From Montifringilla adamsi (taxonomy: Eukaryota; Chordata; Aves; Passeriformes; Passeridae), in assembly GCA_017590115.1 (NCBI GenBank), contig JAGGNK010008670.1:2666001-2730000 (forward strand): DNA of 64,000 nucleotides, in the 5' to 3' direction. Shown piece after piece: positions 49,990 to 60,803 of the stretch. Position numbers and translations under genes: made by a program. The notes below the pieces were generated by a model, which saw nothing but the letters and a program-made list of their open reading frames with translations, did no database searches and was not told where the DNA came from. The number at the start of each line of letters is the position of its first letter. Position 1 is the first letter of the stretch.

Positions 49990-51852
49990 TCTGGGCTTAG
50001 GTGACCCTAGAGTGTCACCATGCAAATGATTTGGGGGTATAGGTACATCCTCTGATGGAGGCATGGGCAAGCTCCATGGAGTTGGGGGTGTATCTTTGGG
50101 GCCAGGCCACTTGGCTTTAGGAGGAGGCAGTTTGGTGTTTCTATGGTGATGGGAGGTGCGGGCAGCCCTGGCAGTGGGGGGCAGTCTCAGGAACAGTGTG
50201 GCACTGAGTCATGGTCCAGCTGAAATGGCGGCATGGTCTGAGTTCTTGTAGCAGCCCCACGGCACTGGCACAGGCACTGGGCACTCCAGTGCCACACGAC
50301 ATCTGTGGGGTGCAGTCACTGTGGGCCCTCCAGTGTCACACAACATGTGCTGGGTGCAGGCACGGGGCCCTCCAGTGCCACCTCCTGTGCTACACTACGT
50401 CTGTGGGGTGCAGGCACTGTGGGCACTCCAGTGTCACACAACATGTGCTGGGTGCAGGCACGGGGCCCTCCAGTGCCACCTCCTGTGCTACACTACGTCT
50501 GTGGGGTGCAGGCACTGTGGGCACTCCAGTGTCACACAACATGTGCTGGGTGCAGGCACGGGGCCCTCCAGTGCCACCTCCAGTGCCACACGACATCTGT
50601 GGGTGCAGGCACTAGGCCTTCCAGTGCCACACGACATCTGTGGGTGCAGGCACTAGGCCTTCCAGTGCCACACGACATCTGTGGGTGCAGGCACTAGGCC
50701 TTCCAGTGCCACACGACATCTGTGGGGTGCAGGAACTGTGGGCACTCCAGTGTCACACTACGTCTGTGGGGTGCAGTCACTCTGGGCCCTCCAGTGCCAC
50801 ACAACATGTGCTGGGTGCAGGCACTGGGCCTTCTAGTGCCACCTCCAGTGCCACACGACATCTGTGGGGCGCAGGCACCGTGCCCTCCACTCCCACACAT
50901 CTGTGGGGTGCAGGCACTGGGCCCTCCACTCCCACACATCTGTGGGGTGCAGGCACTGGGCCCTCCAGTGCCACACGACATCTGTGGGGTGTAGGCACTG
51001 GGCCCTCCATGCCACACGACATGTGCTGGGTGCTGGCACCGGACGCTCCGGCACTGCACAGCATCCTGGTGTGGGCACAGCCCTGTCGCCAGCCATGGCT
51101 CTACTTGCTGCCAGGACTCCGCTGCTCCCCTCTGTTTCATTGCACTCTGAGGCCTTGCTGTGCAGGGGGATTGTGAAAAACAGCTTGCTGGGGGACGGTG
51201 CAGGCATGGGGGGTGCATTTAGGGTGGCTCGGCCACACGGAGCTGCATGGCTACACATGGCGGCCATTTCATCCAGCTGCCTGTTCCGGGGCTTGGAAAG
51301 GCACCCATCCCCACAATAACTCCTCTGGTACCCAGTCCTCACCATATGCCTCGATATTTAACAGTCTTATTAAATCGAAGATAAGTTTCCATGGCTTTAT
51401 AACTCTTATCGCATTTTCTCGCCTCTGGAGGCAGCTTGAATTATAAATTGGCCAGTTCATCCCCAGGTATTAAAGTCAAAAGCAGCTTCTTTAGTTGTGT
51501 CCAATCTGTGGTTTTTAGCCCATGTTATTAATGCTAATAATGCTTTTTCATCATAATCTACGTCCCATTCCTCAAGAAGTTTCCATACCTTTAGTACTGG
51601 GTGGTCTTGCACAGAGGCAAAGTCTAGATGCAGAAAGTATATCTTCTGTGGAGTTTTTCTTCTATTTTCAGCTTCTCAAGTTTTTTGGTTTCACACAACC
51701 CTTTGGCTGCATTTTTTTCAGTTTTTTTCTGCAGGGTGGGCTCTACTTGCCTCTGTTTTTTTCTAGCTTTTTTGCTGTGGGGACCAGCTCTGCAGACACT
51801 GCCCTGTGTCGCCATCCTCTCTGCCCACAGGACAATTTGTGGACTCTTCTTC
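49990..51852 (-). pseudogene. Decayed gag-like region of the endogenous retrovirus
   Basis: Remnant of the internal region that follows the LTR and primer site. A start codon at 51815 opens a lysine-rich frame of 63 codons, closed by TAG at 51626-51624. A second frame, shifted relative to the first, is open from there to TGA at 51459-51457 and has the tryptophan-rich helical look of a matrix domain. More stops and shifts follow. The 50284-51063 minisatellite lies inside, and the far end (about 50230-49990) is proline-rich on the minus strand, as in the middle of many gag proteins. No protease, reverse transcriptase, integrase or envelope sequence is recognisable and no second LTR was found. 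It cannot make a working product. The left boundary is approximate. Confidence 0.55.
50284..51063. repeat. Minisatellite, about 42-bp unit with longer variants
   Basis: About 18 tandem units, most starting tccagtgccacacgacatct or close to it and ending near ggcactgggccc. Lengths vary (39, 41, 42, 44, 53-56 bp). Near the left end a 42-bp and a 56-bp unit alternate as a 98-bp higher-order repeat. Three consecutive 41-bp copies at about 50612-50710 are nearly identical, suggesting recent slippage. Many units are multiples of three without stops, which explains the overlapping open frames on both strands. Confidence 0.9.
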
Positions 51853-51870
51853 ATCACATCGGGATCACCA
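51853..51870 (-). other. Retroviral primer binding site, tRNA-Trp type
   Basis: The 18 bases TGGTGATCCCGATGTGAT sit two bases after the LTR end. They match the tRNA-Trp primer site of avian leukosis-type viruses, as I recall it, at 16 of 18 positions. Both differences are C-to-T, one at a CpG, as expected from decay. The spacing of two bases between LTR end and primer site is the normal arrangement. Confidence 0.7.
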
Positions 51871-51872
51871 CA

Positions 51873-52185
51873 TGTTACCACAGCAGTCGAGTGTCAGGGA
51901 CAGGACCCCAGCAAACCTCCCCTGGTCACCAGCAAACAGCATGTTTGATTGTTCAGAGCTCACTTTTATAGGCAATTCAGCCTCCCGGGTCTAGACAGCT
52001 CACTGGTCTGATCTTTACACCCCCCAGGTGCTGGACCAGTGAAATGCTTGCAGCTCAGGAAGGATATTTTTGAGTCAAGCCCCTGTCAGTCAGGGTTGTT
52101 TTATGGAACAGGGCTGGGTTTATTATTTATAACTGGATTAATGCTCAGTACAAGCCAGCTTGTACTGTGACATAATGTGGCAACA
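51873..52185 (-). mobile_element. LTR of an endogenous retrovirus
   Basis: 313-bp LTR on the minus strand. Its ends form an imperfect terminal inverted repeat: it starts TGTTGCCACA (52185-52176) and ends TGTGGTAACA (51882-51873), nine of ten bases complementary, with TG...CA termini. A TATA-type box CCTATAAAAG lies at 51972-51963. Two bases after the end comes a primer binding site, which fixes this as a 5' LTR. The length is in the usual range for alpharetrovirus-like LTRs. A plus-strand CR1 tip directly abuts the outer edge. Confidence 0.75.
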
Positions 52186-52240
52186 GGAGTGGTTGGACTC
52201 GAGCATCTTGAAGGGTTTTTCCAGCCTTCCACGACAGGAA
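52186..52240 (+). mobile_element. CR1 3' tip at retroviral LTR edge
   Basis: Forward CR1 end: ggttggactcgagcatcttg followed by aagggtttttccagccttcc. Its upstream part stops exactly at the retroviral LTR start (52185), as if the LTR had inserted into it. Confidence 0.55.
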
Positions 52241-52828
52241 GATGTCCCTGGTAGTACATTACATTATTCCAGACAATCCTTTGTGCTAACATGAAAATAT
52301 GGAATAACTTTGTGAAACAGCAGGGGAAGGAAAGTAGAGAATTAACCCTGTCAGTGCTGCCCCAGGCATCACCCAGCACCCATGGCAGGAGGAGATATCA
52401 ACTCAACCCAGCTGATCTGAGCTTCTCCATCCAGGCATCAACACTGTCTGCTGCTCCTGAGCAAAGCACAAATCAGTGTCTGAACTGATGGGAAATAATT
52501 ACAGAGTGATCAAAGCACATCAGGCAGGGAGACCTGACATCCCTGTGCTTGCCAAGGGGTTTTAGACATCTGAAAAATACTCTGGTTTCTCCAGTCTGAA
52601 GCAGGATGTGTGGGAAGCTGGGACAGCTTCCATTTCGGGTTTGGTTTCTGTCCATGGTTATGGTTAGATGAGGCACAGCTCAACATCCTTCCCATGGCTG
52701 CTCCAGAGGGATTCAGGAGCTGCATCACCTCCCTGTGCCTCAGTGGGATACAGGGAAAGGCTGTGACCAGCAACATTTGATCTTTGATAATTTTGTCCTC
52801 TAATTCAGCACTCAAGGAAAAGAAGACA

Positions 52829-52918
52829 ATTTCCTTCCTTCCTTCCTTCCATCCTTCCTTCCTTCCTTCCTTCCTTCCTTCCTTCCTTCCTTCCTTCCTT
52901 CCTTCCTTCTCCCCCCCC
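52829..52918. repeat. (TTCC)n microsatellite plus C-run
   Basis: About 20 TTCC units with one A interruption near 52851, ending in eight C. The minus strand is pure purine over most of its length. Confidence 0.97.
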
Positions 52919-53439
52919 ACTCCATTCTACACTTTTCGAAAACTCTTTGTACCATTTTTTAGAAATATCCTCACTGCTGTTCAGAGTATTTTGTCCTATT
53001 TATGTAAAAATGTGTTTCTTCTGTAATAAACCAAAGCAGAATAATAAGTATTTTCATGGATTTCAGCAGAATTCGTATACATTGGGTCACAATAACGTAA
53101 GAGAAAAGAGAAAGCTTTAGAGTCAGTTTAAATGCATGAATCACACACACCTGCAGTGGACTCCAGTGCTTTCTTGAGAGTGATTGTGAGTCATTCCTCA
53201 GCCATGGACTGGGCTAAAGGACAAAGAGGAAGCAATGAGACACCTCAGCATTCCCGTGTGGAGACAATCCTATAGGAATATCCACTGCATAAAAATAATG
53301 AGCCTTTTGCTCCAAAGCACTTCAGTCCTCCAGTGGCTTTGAAAATCTCTTTGGTCTAAGCTCCAAAGCCACACAGGTGAAATCAAAGGTTCTTTGTATT
53401 AAGTTAGGCAGGACTGAGCTTAACTCAGGGACTCCCATT

Positions 53440-53576
53440 CCCTGGAAGTGTCCAAGACCAGGCTGGATGGGGTTTGGAGCAACCCAGGGCAGTGGAAGGT
53501 ATCCCTGCCCATGGCAGGGGTGAAACTGGATGAAATAAAGGGTGCTTTCAAACCCAAACCATTCTATAACTCTTTT
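53440..53576 (+). mobile_element. CR1 3' fragment
   Basis: Forward CR1: ggaagtgtccaagaccaggc, tggatggggtttggagcaac, gcagtggaaggtatccctgc, ending near aaaccattctataactc. Confidence 0.85.
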
Positions 53577-55008
53577 ATTCCATGAAAAAGCCTTGCCCAG
53601 TGTCAGGAGCAGCACCAGCACTGGACTGGAAACCCCCCTCTAGTCACAGTCAGTGGCTTTTGTCCCATCCTACATGATCAGAAAATGAAATGAACATGTA
53701 GTTTGCAAGATGTTTTGTTCAGCACCCACATCTGCAATGCTGGCAATCACACAGCCTGTGCTTCACAACCAAGCAAACAGAAAATGTAATTAATTTTATT
53801 TGCAAATTTCCTCTGAGCAATTTGCCACCCGTTTCATTTCACTGCCACCTCAGAAGTTACACTCTGACCAACACCACTTACCCTGAAGACACACAAGAAA
53901 GAGAATAAATATTGTTATTGGTGTCTGAATATTCAGTCTATGTAAATGCATTATATACTTTGCTTGGCATTGTCATAATAGAAAAAGCAAGGCAAACTTC
54001 CAATTTTTTTCTGCTCACACTTTCCTTTTGTCCTTTTTTTCCCTCAAATTTTTCATAGTACATATTGCAAGATTTTTTCCTCTCTTATATCCCTCTAGTT
54101 ATTATTTTGAAAGCAAAATTCAGACATATCCAGCACCTTGAGGTTTCAGAATCAGGGATGTTGGGAAGGACCTGTTACTTCACCTTTTTTGCATATGCCC
54201 TTGCAGTCTGCTGCTCTCTATTTATTCTGAAAACCTCGGGTAAAATGGAACAAATGAATTAAAGAAAACAGGCTTCAGTTCTGTGCAGGCAACGAGCTGG
54301 GTTCTGGGGAAGGGAAATTCCTGTGCAGATCCTGATGCATTGGAATAACCAGAAACCACCAGGTTGTGCTGTTGCCCTTAAGCAATGCACATCACCACCG
54401 AGCTGTGCTCAGCTCCTGGCTCCAGTTTGTTTGGGAAGACCCTGAAATCCTGGAAAACCACTTCCCTCAGACTCATTTTCACTTGTGATTATAGGGCTCA
54501 GTATTTTTCACCCAATTTTGGCTCACTTTGAAAGCCACTAGCAGTATTTGCTGGCCATGAAATTCGGGTAGGAAAAAGAATAAAAATAAACAGAAAAACC
54601 AAAAGTATTAAAATAACGAGAATGAAACAATAAAAATAAAATAAATAAAAATAAATCAGCCATCAGCATAACCTTAGGATGTAAACACTGAACAACTCAC
54701 CCAAAAACTGACAGGTTTTTGATAGTTTATACCCAACCTATTTATTTTTCTTGCAAACTTCTAAACAAAATCAATCTTTTCAGATTTCCCACTGCACATT
54801 TTGTAAGTACACCACAGTTAGACTGAGCAAATTTGCTCCTACAGGACTGAGCACCTCAGGCAGTGGAGTGACCCAGAGTTACTTTCCCACTCTGATTAAA
54901 GAGATGTGTTAATTGCAGAGGAGGAATAAGAGTTTTCATGAAATGAAGAATATTCAAGAATGGCCATGAGGAATCTGAACAAAGGTAAATCAACAAAATA
55001 TAAAATTA

Positions 55009-55450
55009 CAGGACGGTTTGGGTAGGAAGGGACCTTATAGATCATCCAGTGCCACCCCTGCCATGGGCAGGGACACCTTCCACTGTCCCAGGTTACTCCA
55101 AGTCCCATCCAGCCTGGCCTTGGGCAGGGATCCAGGGGCAGCCACAGCTGCTCTGGGAACCCTGTGCCACGGTCTGCCCACTGTCACAAGGAACAATTCC
55201 TTCCCAATATCCCATCTAAACCTCTCCTCTCTTGGTTTAAAGCCCTTGCCCTGTCACTCCATGTCCTTACAAAAATTCCCTCTTCACTCTTATTTTAGGC
55301 CCTCCTTTAGAAGGGGCCACATAAAGTCTCCCCAGAGCCTTCTCTTTTCCAGGCTGATCAATCCCAGCTCTCCCAGCCTTTCCCCCCAGCAGTGCTGCTC
55401 CATCCCTCTGATCATCCTGGTGCCTCCCCTGGACTCTCTCCAAGTGTTCG
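55009..55450 (-). mobile_element. CR1 LINE 3' fragment, about 440 bp
   Basis: The longest CR1 piece in the window, reverse orientation: gacggtttgggtaggaaggg, gggcagggacaccttccact, ccctgtcactccatgtcctt, and cagcagtgctgctccatccc. It accounts for the frames predicted at 55018-55517. Confidence 0.9.
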
Positions 55451-58400
55451 GGAAGTTTGCAGAAGTGGAAGAGCAGCCAAGCACAGAATTACACAAGTGA
55501 AACTTTCTAGCCAACAAAAACCTGAATCTCAGTAAGAGGTGATGTTTTTGTCTCCTATTGCCACCCAGAGGTTGTTATTCTTTAAACTGATCTGAGCACT
55601 TTTTGCAACCTTGTAAACATCGGAGTCCAGAACATCTGGTGCCAGATCCATGTGAAAAATTCCTGGAGCCAAGGAAAACTTCCTCATGGTTTGCTTTTGA
55701 ACCCACCACCTGCCAGCCTCCCATGTGACAAAGGAAAAAGCAAACCTGGCAAAGATTCAAGGCTGGATCCTGATGCTTTCCCTCAGAAATGCAGGTAATT
55801 AGATAAAACCAGTTTTAGGCGTTTGTGGCATGACAGATGAGACCATTCCACCACACAAACCCAAATCAGGACTCCAAATCTTTAGATTTAGAGCAGATAA
55901 CTGAGAGTCACATTTGGAGATGATTTACTTGAATTTACATCTCTGAGCATCTGATTGTTTATTCTCCTCTAACATTCCCAAAGATTTTAGGATTCTTCCC
56001 CAGCTACCCTTGAACTTTTTCTCTGGTGCTGAGGAGCTTTTCCACGTTGTGCGCTTTCCTCCTCAGCTGATGCAACACCCACCATCTCCTACCTTCCCTC
56101 AAAGCACTCCAAGGAAAAAAGCTTTTAGCTCAGCTTGAAAAGAAGAAGGAGGAAGAATCCTTTTCTTTCATGCACCTCGGTGGAAATACAGCAGACCAGG
56201 AGTTGTTAGAACACAAGGAACACAACTCAGGTTATTCAGCTCCCAGGTGGGAGCCAGGGCTGTCCTGGCCTGTAGAGCACAACTTCAGTAGCAGATTATG
56301 TGCTGCACAGTGCTTTTCTCTCCTAAAATAGTCTCCCAAAGGATACAACGAGATTTTTTAGCTACTGAAATTCGCAGCAGCACTTCAGAGCCTGCTCCTG
56401 TCCATCTATTTCACCGAGATGTGAATCTGTCCTTTCACAAAGAGGGTAATTATATGTTGGACGTTCTCAGATTTCCTCCTGTCTAAATTATCGACAAGCA
56501 GCTGCTGCTATGTCGAGTTCAGAGTCTCAGATGGGTTGATAAATGTGAATATTTAACTCCAGGATATCTACAAAGTGGGGGAAGAGTGGGAAATCCTTTC
56601 CCTCCCTTTGGACTCATTCAAAATCTTGCCCCACAGATCTATTGAGTGCCATCAGGAAGGTCCACAGAATTAAAGCAATCTGAAGGAGATCATCTAGTGC
56701 TGGTTTTAGAAGGCCTTTGACCCAATCCATTCCCAAAGCCTAATAGGGAAGTTTGAAAACTGCAGGGTAAAAGGTAATTTTCTGCCATGGATTAAAATGC
56801 ATTGGTGAGATACGGAAAACAAAGGAGAAGAAAAAAGTTCTAATTCTTGCCATACAGAGAGGTTAATGTGGAGTGCCCCAAGATTTGCTGCTGGGATGGA
56901 TTTTTTTGTCCCTTTAAATCCCTGGCATAATGCAAGAAGTCCTGGCTTACTCAGCAAATATTCTGCCCTTCTCTTCTGCAATAAATCCTCGTGCTTGCTT
57001 TAGCTCAGGCTCCTGAGCTGCTGTGCCCCAAATTGTAACAGCATCCCAAGACAGCCAGGGCACACCAGGAGGGAGCTCAATCTCCATGTGCTTCCACTTC
57101 ACTAGAAATATCCCAAGGGGGAAATCTGTATTATTTGTGATTTCTCATAAATAAGATCAAAGACATTTTTTTCTTTTAAACATCTTGCCAGTCTGAAGAT
57201 CTGCAAGGTAGATAAAATATTTTTTCCCTTTTTATATATATATTATGGGAACTATGCTGGTGCTGTGGAAAATGTTGCTGTTATGTGTGAATGAATAGCA
57301 TCAAAAAGATTCTTTAAATCCAAAGTAAACTTTGTCTTGAAGGTTTAAGTGATACCACGAATGTGTGCAGATGTTCAGCATGGAAATAAGCCAGCAAATG
57401 GAGCCAACTGGAAAAAACAGTGGAGGAACTTTCATTCAGATAAAGATTTATGAGTCTACCAATAGAGATACTAATGGATTCAGAGGTGGATGTTTGGCTG
57501 ATAAAAAAAATTAAGCAACTCAGTAAAAGTGTCTGCTTATTCTTCAAAACCATCCCAAAATGGTTAATGTGTTTCATGACAAAAAAGATGAAGCCCAAAT
57601 AAATGTTTGGCGTTATTGCACGTCCTCTTGATTTTGAATTGTTTCAGTCATGAGACAGAAGATATGGAAAATGTTCTGAAGGAGCAGACAGGAATGTCTT
57701 CAGGGCAGCAAGAGCTCTGGAAAGTTTAAAAGCAGTTTTACACTGGGTTCTGCTCCTTTTTGACCATTTCAGCTGTGCCATGTCCCAAAAGGTGACAGGC
57801 TGCCATGGGCACAGTGGTCAGAGAAACCTGGCACATAAAACAAGATAAAAATCCTGAAAATGATGAATGCTCACTATTCAGAACAGAAACTGATTAATGG
57901 TCAGTCCAAATGTTCTCTTGGAGGTGTTATTTCATAGGCACCACGGCAGCAAGAACTGACAGAAAACAAAGCTGAATATTTAATTTCCATTGCCAGTTGA
58001 TGCAGTCATGATCTCAGAAAATCAAAACTGATATGTGGAACTCTGGAATATTTTCATTTGCATTATAAATAATGCTGCCTGGTGGAGGACACCTAAACCA
58101 CCTCATTTTTCTAAAAATGAGTTTGGGAGCTTTCCCAACTTACACAGTACTTTTACCCTTTTGAGAATAATGGAGAGCTGAAGCCAATAATTGTATTTTA
58201 TTTCAGGTTTTGTGTAGCACATGCAAAGAATTCACCTTCTATTCAAGATTAGCAGTTGGGAAGTTTTGATGATCCTTTATGGAAGAGCATTTGACAGTCA
58301 CTCATGATTGGAAACTTTACTGCCCTTTCCAGATAAACCTACACAAATCTCTTTTTATTATAAATTTTACAATTTATTCCCTTTCTTAATGGGAAGAAAT

Positions 58401-60724
58401 TGTAAAATACACTACATGCATTTTACAGTTACATGAAGGAAATACATTTCTAAGCCACTCCAAACTATTTTCAGCTTTTAGGGGATAAGAAAAAAAAATT
58501 ACTTTCCTCCCATCATGCAAGTAAACTTTTTCCACCCTGTCCTTATTTGAAAGCATCACTCTTGATGTGGAAGGATGAAAACTATTACAGCATTTTTTTT
58601 CATTTTATGTCTTTGAGGTCAGTCTGGTAGAGCACAGGTCATCAAAAATTATAGTGCCACCAAGACATAGAAAATAAATAGTTTGTGTAAAATACACACA
58701 CACACAGAGTGGAAACTTCTCCAGATACAATTTCTCTTCAGAAAGCTGCTTGATATAATTCCATATTGACTGAAAGGATTTGCAGGGGAAAATACATCCA
58801 AATTAAAATCAGCCACTTTAAAAACATGGAAAGAAAATTGCTGTGTAACAGCCACACTTCTGCCAGAGAAACCCGAGTGCAGAAAAGGGAAGAGAAGCCT
58901 TTCTGAGGGTTTTACAGCTGGGAAAGCCTGGGAACTTTATTTTTTCAGAATTCTTAGAAATGCAATGATTTGCTGCTATTTCTCAGTGAAACAAGAGTGC
59001 TGCTTATAGAAAAGTGTTTATGCAGAGATTGAGAATCTGAGGAGCTGTGGAGCAGCCTGGCTTCTCCAGGATCCAAAAACCTGAGCACAAATCTATAAAA
59101 TGACATTAATCCCAGGAGGAAGAATGCAAAGATTTAACCAAGCAGCACTGCAGGATCACAGGTGTTAATCAGCTGGGTTACCTGCAGCATCGACCTCACA
59201 GCTGCAGCAGGTAATGATTAACTTAATTAATTGTGCCAGTCCTGGCTGCTGCAGGTGCCCTTGGGGTCAGCTGGGAGAAAAAAGGGAAGGGAGAAGGGGA
59301 AAACTGAGCGCTGTGTCCTGAGGAAGCTGGAGAAGAAGAAAGAGCCACTCCTCAGGGCTATCAGGGAGGTTACATTAATAATTGGAATTTTTAACTGAAA
59401 AAGCTCTGGGGTGTTGATGCCTTTTATCAGGATTACCTAAACCAGAGGGCAGCCAGAGTGCAGGGAATAAAAAGCAGTTCTGTTTATTGCAAGCCCTTCA
59501 GGTACATCCAGGGCAGGCCAAGCCCCCCAGGGCTGCACCCAAAACGCACCACGGCTCACGGGTTTCACACTTGGATAAGTTTGGGCCGTTTGCATTTTGG
59601 GGGTTCACCCTCCAATCCCAGCTTCAGCTAATGAAGTCACTGACCCCCAGTTTGCTCCCCCAGCTCACTTCTGTTTCCATCTCTGGCCCTGAGGCAGTGA
59701 GGTGTCCTTGAGTGCCAGGCCTGGAGAGGAATTGTTGTGTCTGCCCAGAATGGGGAAGCAGCAGCTGGCACTGGGTGTGGAGTTCAGAGTTACACACTCA
59801 AGAGCTGCAGGGCTACAGATACATGGAAATAGAAAAGATCAGATCCTCAGGCATCAGTATCAGCAGGGCCTTGGTGAGATGTGACCAAAGTTTATCTGCA
59901 AAGAGCCTCCAAGGAGCTTCCCCAGCCCTGAAATCTCAGAGCAGAAACAAGAAACAGGTTGGAAATGATGGCAAATCTCAGGGTCTGAGCTTTGCTGCTC
60001 TCATGGCACGGCCACAGCACAAAGGAGAACACTCCTGAAGTATCAACCCTCTGGCCAACCACCCTCCTGTGCCCTGGAGGAGCAGGAGATGAGCTCAGAG
60101 GGGAGTGCTCCACTTCTGGTGTTTGTAACACACCTGCACAGACACCTGAGAGTGGGATCAGCAGAGAGCAGCAGCTGCAAACCATAGCAGAGCTGAATGT
60201 GCAGTGATTATAGCGGGATTTTTGGTGATTGGAAAACTCCCGCTGGGATCAAGCAACGGACTTAAAAAATATTTCAATTCCACCTTGATGTCTTGCTAAC
60301 ACTTTAAAGGTAAAAAGAGTGTGTGCAGTTTCATGATCTTCTTGGTTTGCACCACTCAATGCTAATTGTCCCTCCAATATTCCTGCGCAGTTTTAAGGTT
60401 GACATTGATTTTTTTTTTTTTTTACCACACTAGATTTAGACAATGTCTCTTCCTCCCCTGCAGCTCTGCTTGTTCCTACACTGTTCCCCTTTGCACAGGG
60501 GTGACCCCACATAAGCTGGGTGCAAAGCATCCCCTGACCTTTCCCTGTGCCTGTGAATTTTGTAGAGCCTCTCAGCATCCCCCAGTATTACACAGAGGTG
60601 TTTGCATGTCCTTTCTGGGGTTGTCTAAGGTGAGATTTCTCAGTATTTAAACATGGCTGTAAAGTATTGCAACATATTTAAGTGCATATCCGTTCTTCAG
60701 AGCATTTCCTGTACAAATTACTCC

Positions 60725-60803
60725 AGTGGGTGTCACCCCTGCCCATGGCAGAAATGATCCTTAAGGTCCCTTGCAACCCAAATATTTCTAGGATTATTCA
60801 TTT
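60725..60803 (+). mobile_element. CR1 3' tip
   Basis: Forward CR1 end: cacccctgcccatggcagaa, gatccttaaggtcccttgca, acccaaatatttctagga. Confidence 0.65.

Noticed and set aside
50211..51345. Many overlapping open frames on both strands
   Set aside because: Produced by the roughly 42-bp minisatellite, whose units are mostly multiples of three without stops; open in both directions, so not evidence of coding.
51873..52019. Shorter LTR starting TGTAAAGATC at 52019
   Set aside because: Would give a U3 of only about 80 bases and no matching inverted end; TGTTGCCACA at 52185 pairs with the LTR end far better.
54140..54180. tcagaatcagggatgttggg, possible CR1 tip
   Set aside because: Too short and diverged to call.
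55018..55517. 160-codon plus-strand frame
   Set aside because: Lies inside a CR1 fragment in the antisense direction.
56671..56705. agatcatctagtgctgg, CR1-like phrase
   Set aside because: Single short match without CR1 sequence on either side.
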